Assembly (NCBI RefSeq): GCF_000429625.1
Contig: NZ_AUCF01000020.1
Span: 1-64,000 of the forward strand
Source: Azospirillum halopraeferens DSM 3675
GTDB lineage: Bacteria > Pseudomonadota > Alphaproteobacteria > Azospirillales > Azospirillaceae
Direction of reading: 5' to 3'
DNA length: 64,000 nt
In this document: positions 57,324-64,000 of the stretch, one piece after another
Layout: each line of letters opens with the position of its first letter
How positions within the stretch are numbered: the stretch's first letter is position 1
Program-made: the position numbers and the translations under genes
Notes under the pieces: model-generated
Databases searched by the model: none
The model's input: the letters and a program-made list of their open reading frames with translations, nothing else
What the model was told of the DNA's origin: nothing

Positions 57324-58112
57324 ATGGCCGGCTCCGGTACCGGGCACCCCCTCGAGACGCCGGCACGGCGCGCCTGGCGCCGCTTCGCCCGGCACCGGCT
57401 GGCCGTCCACGCGCTGGGCCTGCTGACCGCCCTGCTGCTGACGGGACTGCTGGAGCCGCTGATCAACGGCCGGTACCAGGCCGATCCGCTGCTGCGCGCG
57501 CTGGGCGCGGCACCCGAGACCCTGGCACTGGCGGTGCTGGCCGGGGGAACGGGCGCGGTGGCCGGGCTGGCCTGGGGCTGCGCCGCGGCCCTGGCGGGCG
57601 GGCGGGCGGCGCGGGCGCTGGTCGCCCCGGCGCGCGCCCTGGCCGTGCTGCCGCTTCCCCTGCTGCCGGTTCTCGCCGCCGGGCTGTGGGGCCGCGATCC
57701 CGGCCTGCTGGCGCTGGCCATCGGCGCCGCCATGGCCCCGGCGGTGGCCGTAGCGGCGCACCGGGCGACCGTCGCCTCGGCCCGGTGGACCCACCTGGCG
57801 GCGGCCGAGGCGGCCGGGCTCGGCGCCGGCCGCATCCTGATGCACCACCGCCTGCCCGGCCTGACGGGTCCCTTCCTGCTGGCCGCCTGGCCGGCCTTGC
57901 CCGGCGCCCTGGCGGCGGAGGGCTTCGCCGGGCTGCTCGGCTTCGGCATGCCACCGGAGCCGGCGACCTGGGGCACCCTGCTGGGCGCCGCGGCGGCGGG
58001 CCCGCTCGGCGCCGGTCTGCTGGCCCCGGCCGGGCTCCTGGCACTGGCGCTGGCGGCCCTGCACGTCATCGGCGACGGGGTGCGCCGCGCCGTGGGGGAG
58101 GTGGCGCCGTGA
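57324..58112 (+). CDS. ABC permease, DppC-like, degenerate
   Basis: A 262-aa membrane protein with DppC-like features: a conserved-type N-terminus (AWRRFARHRLAVHALGLLTA), the EAA-loop remnant THLAAAEAAGLGAGRILMHH followed by RLPGLTGPFLLAAWPALPGA, and about six hydrophobic segments. GAGGAGGA precedes the ATG. Overlaps the ATPase gene by GTGA. Composition is strongly biased to Ala, Gly and Leu, and conserved positions are thinned out. Confidence 0.75.
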   Translation: MAGSGTGHPLETPARRAWRRFARHRLAVHALGLLTALLLTGLLEPLINGRYQADPLLRALGAAPETLALAVLAGGTGAVAGLAWGCAAALAGGRAARALVAPARALAVLPLPLLPVLAAGLWGRDPGLLALAIGAAMAPAVAVAAHRATVASARWTHLAAAEAAGLGAGRILMHHRLPGLTGPFLLAAWPALPGALAAEGFAGLLGFGMPPEPATWGTLLGAAAAGPLGAGLLAPAGLLALALAALHVIGDGVRRAVGEVAP

Positions 58113-59746
58113 GCCATGCCGCCCCCCTGCGGGCCGAGGGGCTGACGGTCCGGGCGGGATCGGTCCTGCTGCTCGACCGCATCGCCCTGACGGTGGCGCC
58201 GGGCGAGGTGGTGGCGATCCGCAGCCACGGCGACCCGGGGGCCGGCCTGCTGCTGCGCGTGCTTGCCGGCCTGCCGCCGCCGGGCGTGGCGGTGGAGGGC
58301 ACGGCCGCCGCACCGGCCCGCGCCGTGCTGCTGCCCCGCGGCGGGCCGCTGACGCCCCACCGCACCCTCGGCGCCCACTTCACCGAGGTGCTGGCCACCC
58401 GGGGCCTCGACCGCCGCGCCGCGGAACGCCGGGCGGTGGAGCTGCTGGAGGAGCAGGAGGTGCCGGCGGCGGCGCGCCGGCTGGTCCTGCGCCCGCACGA
58501 ACTGACGCCCGGCCTGCGCTGGCGCGCCGTTCTGGCTCTGGCGCTGGCCGCCGCACCGGCGGCCATACTGGCCGACGCGCCGGCCGCCGAGCTGGACGCG
58601 ACGGTGCGGGCGCACCTGCTGCACCGGCTGGCGGCGCGGGCGCGCGCCGACGGCATCGCGCTGCTGCTGGCCGGACGGGACGGCGACGGCACGTCCGCCC
58701 CGGCCGACCGGGTGCTCGACCTGGACGGCGGCCGGCTCGGCCCGGCTCCGGCGGCGGTGCCGCTGCCCGCCCTCGGCGACGCCGCGCCGGCCGGACCGCC
58801 GGCCCTGTCGGTGCGCGACCTGCGCGTCGTCTTCCCTCTGGGGGGCGGCAGGGACCTGGCCGCGGTGGACGGCGTCGGCTTCGATGCCGCCGACGGCGAT
58901 GCCATCGCGCTGCTGGGCGAGAGCGGCAGCGGCAAGGCGATCCTGGCGCGCGCCCTGGTGCGGCTGGTGCCGGTAGCCGGCGGGCGCATCACCTGGCTGG
59001 GCCAGGACCTCACGGCCCGCGACCCCGCCACCCTGCGCCTGGCCCGCCATGTGGCGCAGCCGGTGTTCCCCGACGCGCGGGCGGCGCTGACCCCCGGCCT
59101 GACGGTCGGCGAGCAGATCGTCGAGGCGGTGGCGGCCCTGGTGCCCCGGGCCGACCCGGCGGCCCGCCTCGACCTGGCCCTGCGCGAGGCGGGGCTGCCC
59201 GCCGCGGCGGCCCGGCGCTATCCCGCCGACCTCACGCCGGGCGAGGCGGCGCTGGCCGGCCTGGCCCGCGCCCTGGCGCCGGGGCCGGCGCTGCTGGTCG
59301 CCGACGAGCCGCTGGCGATGCTCGACGCGGGCGAGCGGGCGGCCGTGCTGGACCGGCTGCTGCACGCCCGCAGCGCCCATGGCCTGACCCTCGTCCTGGC
59401 CACCGCCGACGCCGGACTGGCCCTGCGCGCCGCCCACCGCATCCTGGTGATGATGGGGGGGCGGGTGGTGGAAAGCGCCGACGCCGACACCCTGCGCCGC
59501 GGCGCCCTGCACCCGCTGACCCGGGCCCTGCTGGCGGTGGCCGACGGCCGCCCGCCGGACCTGACGGGCGACCCGCCGTCACCGCTGATGCCGCCGTCGG
59601 GATGCGCGCTGCGCCTGCGCTGCCCGCACGCCCGCGACCATTGCGCCGGCACCGTGCCGGACCTGGAAACCGTCGGCCCCGGCCACCGCGTGGCCTGCCA
59701 CTTCCCGGCGGACGCCGGGGTGCCGCGGCCTCTTCCCCCGGCATAG
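58109..59746 (+). CDS. Double ABC ATPase of peptide-transporter type, with degenerate motifs
   Basis: A 545-aa fusion of two nucleotide-binding domains, like DppD-DppF or YejF. Domain 1 has lost its Walker A (RSHGDPGAG, 38-46, no Gly-Lys), its Walker B glutamate (ILADAPAAELD) and its H-loop. Domain 2 keeps GESGSGKA (270-277, Ser/Thr replaced by Ala) and Walker B LLVADEP (395-401), but the LSGGQ signature is LTPGE (375-379) and the H-loop His is replaced (LATADAGL). The C-terminal oligopeptide-type Cys motif (CALRLRCPHARDHCAG) remains. Coupled by GTGA to the permease. ATP hydrolysis is doubtful. Confidence 0.85.
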   Translation: MSHAAPLRAEGLTVRAGSVLLLDRIALTVAPGEVVAIRSHGDPGAGLLLRVLAGLPPPGVAVEGTAAAPARAVLLPRGGPLTPHRTLGAHFTEVLATRGLDRRAAERRAVELLEEQEVPAAARRLVLRPHELTPGLRWRAVLALALAAAPAAILADAPAAELDATVRAHLLHRLAARARADGIALLLAGRDGDGTSAPADRVLDLDGGRLGPAPAAVPLPALGDAAPAGPPALSVRDLRVVFPLGGGRDLAAVDGVGFDAADGDAIALLGESGSGKAILARALVRLVPVAGGRITWLGQDLTARDPATLRLARHVAQPVFPDARAALTPGLTVGEQIVEAVAALVPRADPAARLDLALREAGLPAAAARRYPADLTPGEAALAGLARALAPGPALLVADEPLAMLDAGERAAVLDRLLHARSAHGLTLVLATADAGLALRAAHRILVMMGGRVVESADADTLRRGALHPLTRALLAVADGRPPDLTGDPPSPLMPPSGCALRLRCPHARDHCAGTVPDLETVGPGHRVACHFPADAGVPRPLPPA

Positions 59747-59782
59747 GGACAAAAAGTCGCAACCCCCGTCCCTTGCCTGCGG

Positions 59783-61717
59783 ATGAGTGTGTCGGTTCTG
59801 TTGCCGATGAGTCTATCGTACGAGTTGATGCCGAACGATCCTTGCCACTCGATGACCGCAATCCACCCAGAAATGACCGGGTGCGGCGGGTTCGGTCTGC
59901 TGGAGGGGCTGTCGACGCCGCTGTGGCTGCTGCGGTTCGACGGCAACGTGGTCTGGCTCAACCGGCCCGCCCGCGCTCTCCTGGACCTGCCCGACGGCTT
60001 GCCCCTCCGGACGGCGCGCGCCGACGTGCCGGCGGCGGTGCTCGACGCCCTTGCCGGGGCCGGGGCGGACGCCAGGGTTGATGCCCGCATCGCCTTCCGC
60101 TGCGGCGATCGCCGCGGCGAGGTCGCGGTGGACGCCCGCCTGTCGGTGGCCCGCGACCCCGCGACGGCGGCGCACGGGCGTCTGGTCCTGGTGGAGGCAC
60201 CGGGGGACGCGCCGGCCCGGCAGGAGGTGATCCGCCTCACCGAACAGCTCGTGGCGCTCTCCTACGCCTATCCCGACATGCGCTTCGACCTGCGGCACGA
60301 CGGCACGATCCTCGACTTCGCCGCCGCCAGCCCGTCGGAGCTGAACATCCCGGCCGAGCGGTTCCTGGCCCGGCGCGTGCAGGACGTGCTGCCCGATCCC
60401 GCCGGCGGCCTGATCGGCGCGGCGCTGGAGCGGCTGCGGTCGGGCGACACCGTCACCGGGGTTGAGTTCGAATTGCCCGGCCCGCAGGGGGAGCGGGTGT
60501 TCGAGGCGCGGATGGTGACGCTGCCGGATGGCGGGCGCATCCTGTGTTCAATCCGCAACGTGACCGAGCGGGTCACCGCCGAGCGCCGGGCGCGGCACGC
60601 CCACGCCCTGCTGATCCACGCCATCGAAAGCATCGACCAGGGCTTCGTGCTGTACGACGCCGACGACCGGCTGGTGCTGTGCAACGGGCGCTACCGCGAA
60701 CTCTACTCCACCTGGGCGGACCTCATCCGGCCGGGCGCCCGCTTCACCGACATCCTGCGCGCCGGTGCCGAGCGCGGCCTCTACGCCGTGCCGCCGGAGG
60801 CGCTGGAGGCGTGGCTGGCGGACCGCCTGGACCGCCACCGCGATCCCGGTCCGCCCTTCGAGCAGTTGATGAGCGACGGCCGCTGGATCCTGGTGGAGGA
60901 GCGGCGCACCGTCGACGGCGGCACGGTCGGCCTGCGCACCGACATCACCGACCTGAAGCGCCGCGCCGCCGACCTGCAGGCGGCGCGCGACGAGGCCGAA
61001 CGGGCCAACCGCCGCAAATCCGACTATGTGCACCACCTCAGCCACGAGTTGCGCACGCCGCTCAACGCCGTAATGGGCTTCGCCCAGATCATCGCCGACG
61101 AGATGATGGGGCCGGTCGGCACCCCCTGCTACCGCGACTACGCCGGCCAGATCGCCACCGCCGGCGTCTACATGCTGGACCTCATCAACGGCATTCTCGA
61201 CCTGGCCAAGATCGAGGCGGGCCGGATGACCGTCGCGGACGAGCCCTGCAACCTCGCGCTGATCATCGACCTGACGTTCGGCATGATGCAGCCCCGTGCC
61301 GAACGGGCCGGGGTGGTGCTGGTCAGCGACGTCCCGCCGGAGTTGCCGGCGGTGCTGGGCGACGTGCCGCAGATCCGGCAGATGCTGACCAACCTGATCG
61401 CCAACGCCATCAAGTTCTCACGCGGGGAGGATCGCCGCGTCATGGTGCGCGCCGTGCGGTGCGACGACGGCGGCATCGTCGTGTCGGTGGAGGACAACGG
61501 CATCGGCATGGCGCCGCAGGACATCCCCCGCGCTCTCGATGCCTTCGGGCAGGTTCACGACCGCCCGCTGCCCGGCGACCGGGGCACCGGCCTCGGCCTG
61601 CCCCTCACCCGCGCGCTGATCGAGCTGCACGGCGGCAGCCTCGCCATCACCAGCACGCCGGGCGTCGGCACTACGGTGAGCCTCGCCTTTCCCGCATCAC
61701 GGGTGGCGGCGGAATAG
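59783..61717 (+). CDS. Cytoplasmic multi-PAS sensor histidine kinase
   Basis: A kinase of up to 644 aa with no membrane segment. Three PAS-like units are visible: around LWLLRFDGNVVWLNRPARAL, around RFDLRHDGTILDFAAASPSE, and the PAS_7-type SIDQGFVLYDADDRLVLCNG. The H-box SHELRTPLNAVMGFAQII has the phospho-accepting His at 421; the HATPase (TNLIANAIKFSR, VEDNGIGM, GTGLGLPLT) is complete. The H-box and following LDLINGILDLAKIEAGRM resemble the PleC/DivJ-type kinases. The start is uncertain among ATG 59783, 59828, 59852 and 59873. No regulator is adjacent. Confidence 0.88.
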   Translation: MSVSVLLPMSLSYELMPNDPCHSMTAIHPEMTGCGGFGLLEGLSTPLWLLRFDGNVVWLNRPARALLDLPDGLPLRTARADVPAAVLDALAGAGADARVDARIAFRCGDRRGEVAVDARLSVARDPATAAHGRLVLVEAPGDAPARQEVIRLTEQLVALSYAYPDMRFDLRHDGTILDFAAASPSELNIPAERFLARRVQDVLPDPAGGLIGAALERLRSGDTVTGVEFELPGPQGERVFEARMVTLPDGGRILCSIRNVTERVTAERRARHAHALLIHAIESIDQGFVLYDADDRLVLCNGRYRELYSTWADLIRPGARFTDILRAGAERGLYAVPPEALEAWLADRLDRHRDPGPPFEQLMSDGRWILVEERRTVDGGTVGLRTDITDLKRRAADLQAARDEAERANRRKSDYVHHLSHELRTPLNAVMGFAQIIADEMMGPVGTPCYRDYAGQIATAGVYMLDLINGILDLAKIEAGRMTVADEPCNLALIIDLTFGMMQPRAERAGVVLVSDVPPELPAVLGDVPQIRQMLTNLIANAIKFSRGEDRRVMVRAVRCDDGGIVVSVEDNGIGMAPQDIPRALDAFGQVHDRPLPGDRGTGLGLPLTRALIELHGGSLAITSTPGVGTTVSLAFPASRVAAE

Positions 61718-61840
61718 GCGGACAAAGAGAGAAAAAGCACAAAAGAAAAGGGCGGCGCACGGAACCGGCGGGCCGCCCGGCAGGAAAGACCGGCGCTCCG
61801 GCGGGCGCGAAAGGCCCGGCCGGGAGCGTCCCGAACGGGA

Positions 61841-62404
61841 TCAGGCGGCCTTCTTCAATGACGCGGCCTCGCCGAAGGCCTTCACCACCTGCTCCACGAA
61901 GGCGGGCAGGTCATCCACCGAACGGGCGGTGATCAGGGTGTCGCCGACGACCAGCGGCTCCTCCGACACGGTGGCGCCGGCGGCGGTCAGCTCGTCCTTC
62001 AGCGCGTCGGGAGCGGTCAGGGTGCGGCCCTTCAGCTTGCCGGGAATGGCAAGGAGCTGCACACCCTCGTCGATGGCGGCCACCGGCTTGCCGGCGTCCA
62101 GGAAATGGCCGACGATGCGGCGGGTGTGGGCGTTCTGCAGCAGCTTGACGATGCTGCGCTCGCCACCGGGCAGCAGCAGCATGTCGTAGTCGGAACCGAG
62201 AACGTCGCCCACCTGCTTGTCGACCGGGAAATAGTGGCCCCAGGCCTTGCCGTGCCAGCCGTTCACCAGCCCCTGCTCGGGCGAGATGGTGCGCAGCGCC
62301 GCACCGGTCTTCAGCAGAGCCCGCTGGGGCTCCGTCATCGTGGTCTCTTCGAAGCCGTTGGCGACGAGAATGGCAATGGTCTTTCCTGCAAGGGGTTGAT
62401 CCAT
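61841..62404 (-). CDS. DJ-1/PfpI family protein lacking the nucleophile cysteine
   Basis: A 187-aa class I glutamine-amidotransferase-like protein. The fold is clear (TIAILVANGFEETTMTEPQR with Glu20, YDMLLLPGGERSIVKL, RIVGHFLDAGKPVAAI, LTAPDALKDELTAAGA). The nucleophile-elbow reads AAIDEGVQLL: the usual Cys-His pair is replaced by Asp112-Glu113. It is therefore unlikely to be a thiol hydrolase or deglycase. GAGAGGA precedes the ATG. It stands alone; function unknown. Confidence 0.88.
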   Translation of the reverse strand: MDQPLAGKTIAILVANGFEETTMTEPQRALLKTGAALRTISPEQGLVNGWHGKAWGHYFPVDKQVGDVLGSDYDMLLLPGGERSIVKLLQNAHTRRIVGHFLDAGKPVAAIDEGVQLLAIPGKLKGRTLTAPDALKDELTAAGATVSEEPLVVGDTLITARSVDDLPAFVEQVVKAFGEAASLKKAA

Positions 62405-62806
62405 GCTGTACGATCCTCTCGTTTGTTGGTCCTGAACGACGAAGCGGCCCGCGGCCGTCACCCCCTACGCCACCCGGCTTGCGCGCGCTTCGGACGCGCC
62501 CGGCCGGGTAGAGCCTTCACATCCGGAAACGGCGATCCGCCACCGGGCCGGGGAACGGGCGCGGTGCGGCGAAGGGACCCGACGCCGGTCCTTCATGGGG
62601 TGCCGGCGCAGGGGCAGGGATGCCCCGGTCGTTTCGATTTTTGCATGCAACACAAGTGGGGCCTCGAAGGTCCCGAGTCAATCATTAGATTCCGCGCTGC
62701 ACCGTATGCCGGACCCGCGGCAGGCGCAGGCGAGGCCGTCGCCATTTGTGGCGTCGGCGCGCATGCCCTATGCTCGTCACCCGGACGACGGCTTCGGGGG
62801 CGGGTG
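62405..62806. other. Intergenic region upstream of the TPS exoprotein gene
   Basis: No gene is supported in this 402-bp gap between divergent genes. It is locally AT-richer around 62630-62690 (TCGATTTTTGCATGCAACAC, CAATCATTAGATT), which may hold the promoters, but no clear operator was recognised. Confidence 0.4.
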
Positions 62807-64000
62807 ATGCGGGGTGGACGGCGGACCGGGTGCGGCGGGCGGGCGGTCCCGGTGGTGGCGGCGGCGGTGCTGGCCGGTGCGGCGGGAAGCTGGCCGGCGG
62901 CGGCGCAGGTGGCTACCGATGGCACCATGGGCCCGGCGGTGACCCTGACCGGCCCCGACGTCGCCATCCCCGCCACGCTGGGCACCCGCACCGGCGCCAA
63001 CCTGTTCCACTCCTTCGCCACATTCGGCGTGCCGGCGGGCGGCAGCGCCACCTTCGGCGCGCCGGCCGACGGGGCGCCGGTGAGCGCCGTGGTGGCGCGG
63101 GTCACCGGCGGCGGTGCCAGCGCCATCGACGGGCGCCTGGCGTCGGAGGTGCCGGGGGCCGACCTCTACCTGCTGAACCCGGCCGGCATCGCGTTCGGCC
63201 CGGGCGCGTCGCTGGACGTGCCGGGCGCCTTCCATGCCGCCACGGCCGACACCCTGCATCTGGCCGACGGTGGCCGGTTCGACGCGCGCGACCCCGGCGC
63301 CTCGGTGCTCACCGTTGCACCGCCCTCCGCCTTCGGCTTCGCCTCCGCCAACCCGCCGGCGGCGCTGACGGTGGATGGCGCGACGCTGGCCGTGGGAACG
63401 GGACGCACCCTGTCGCTCGCCGGCGGGGCGGTGGCGCTGAACGGGGGGCGGGTCGCCGCCCCCGGCGGCACGGTCACCGTCACCGCGGCCGACGGGCCGG
63501 TGACGATGGGCGGCGGGGCCGTGGTGTCGTCGAGCGGCAACGGCGGCGGGGAGGTGCGCATCGTTGCCGGGTCCCTGGTGGTGGAGGGCGCCGCGGTGCG
63601 CGCCGACAACACCGGTGCCGCCGACGCCACGGCCGGTGTCACCATCGCCGCCGGCACGGTGACGGTGCGCGACGGCGGCCAGGTCACCGCCCACACCGGC
63701 GGGGCCGGGCGGGCGGGCACCGTCGCCGTATCGGCGGACCATGTGGCGGTGATCGGCGACGGCCGGACGGTGAACACCGTCGTCGGCGCCCGCGCCCTGC
63801 GCGGCTCCGCGGGCGACGCCGGCACCGTGCGGGTCACCGCCGACGTGGTGGAGGTGCGCTACGGCGGCATGTTCAGCACCTCCAGCCTGGACGCCGGCAA
63901 CGCCGGCCGCATCGAGGTGGAAGCCGGGCGCACCGTGATCAGCCACGACGACGGCGCGGTGGGATCGGGCACCGGCCTGTTCTCGCTGGCCTCCGCCGCC
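62807..64000 (+). CDS. Filamentous-haemagglutinin-type TPS exoprotein, partial
   Basis: The open frame runs from ATG 62807 to the window edge (398 codons, no stop). A short signal-like segment (PVVAAAVLAGAAGSWPAAAQ) is followed by a TPS secretion domain: ANLFHSFATFGVPAGGSATF, ASAIDGRLASEVPGADLYLL, NPAGIAFGPGASLDVPGAFH and a later SLAGGAVALNGGRVAAPGG. These are the hallmarks of exoproteins exported through an outer-membrane TpsB partner. The remainder is beta-helix repeat with regular Gly/Val/Thr strands. A TpsB gene and the C-terminus would lie beyond the window. Confidence 0.85.
   Translation, partial: MRGGRRTGCGGRAVPVVAAAVLAGAAGSWPAAAQVATDGTMGPAVTLTGPDVAIPATLGTRTGANLFHSFATFGVPAGGSATFGAPADGAPVSAVVARVTGGGASAIDGRLASEVPGADLYLLNPAGIAFGPGASLDVPGAFHAATADTLHLADGGRFDARDPGASVLTVAPPSAFGFASANPPAALTVDGATLAVGTGRTLSLAGGAVALNGGRVAAPGGTVTVTAADGPVTMGGGAVVSSSGNGGGEVRIVAGSLVVEGAAVRADNTGAADATAGVTIAAGTVTVRDGGQVTAHTGGAGRAGTVAVSADHVAVIGDGRTVNTVVGARALRGSAGDAGTVRVTADVVEVRYGGMFSTSSLDAGNAGRIEVEAGRTVISHDDGAVGSGTGLFSLASAA

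Overview
The window is high-GC DNA from an alphaproteobacterium, most likely of the Rhodospirillales (Azospirillum-like). The evidence is the ChvI/ChvG two-component pair, a usg-family gene, CtrA-type TTAA-N7-TTAA boxes, the tsaD/gpsA/yciI/EVE neighbourhood and a CIRCE-controlled groESL operon. This is inferred from gene content; no phylogeny could be run. The DNA is chromosomal in character. No insertion sequence, phage, tRNA or CRISPR array was recognised.

Layout. The left edge is the promoter and leader of an rRNA operon read leftward, with the 16S gene starting at or just outside base 1. Next come a periplasmic M23 peptidase, motA with an acyltransferase-like gene, an orphan peptide-type solute-binding protein and GTP-type pckG (0.6-8.4 kb). 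Then follow a HugZ-like protein, chvI-chvG, a cNMP-domain histidine kinase, a likely deglycation pair (fructosamine-kinase family plus LMW phosphatase), a sirtuin, two small secreted proteins and acs (8.7-19.2 kb). From 19.4 to 25.6 kb lie a mini chemoreceptor-tip-like gene behind a CtrA box, EVE, yciI, a YkgJ-type protein, gpsA, an OmpA lipoprotein, tsaD, a pair of long palindromes, a methyltransferase and usg. groS-groL (CIRCE, strong terminator) is followed by a HEPN/nucleotidyltransferase pair and a 986-aa PATR-RTX secreted protein behind a second CtrA box.

From 32.4 to 37.6 kb there are an HI0933-type flavoprotein, a sulfite-oxidase-like molybdoenzyme, a two-subunit 2-oxoacid:ferredoxin oxidoreductase and a rubrerythrin-like protein. 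The metabolic centrepiece is 37.6-43.2 kb: an AraC regulator divergent from aauBEDA (tryptophan tryptophylquinone aromatic amine dehydrogenase), two monohaem cytochromes c, and a convergent VKOR-like membrane protein. AauA carries a twin-arginine signal, both TTQ tryptophans and 12 cysteines. AauD/AauE, and perhaps the VKOR-like protein, would make its six disulfides. The cytochromes would take electrons from the enzyme.

From 43.3 to 52.6 kb are a membrane PAS kinase, a secreted protein, a DUF1289 gene, a membrane MCP-like protein, two envelope lipoproteins, NnrU, a DUF2249 protein, bluB and ctaA. A broken PemK/MazF-like toxin remnant lies beside an intact Phd/YefM-type antitoxin at 52.6-53.3 kb. 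The right end holds an EEP-family hydrolase translationally coupled to a PLD-DedA fusion, a degenerate peptide-type ABC transporter, a multi-PAS kinase, a DJ-1/PfpI protein without its nucleophile Cys, and the start of a filamentous-haemagglutinin-type TPS exoprotein cut by the window edge.
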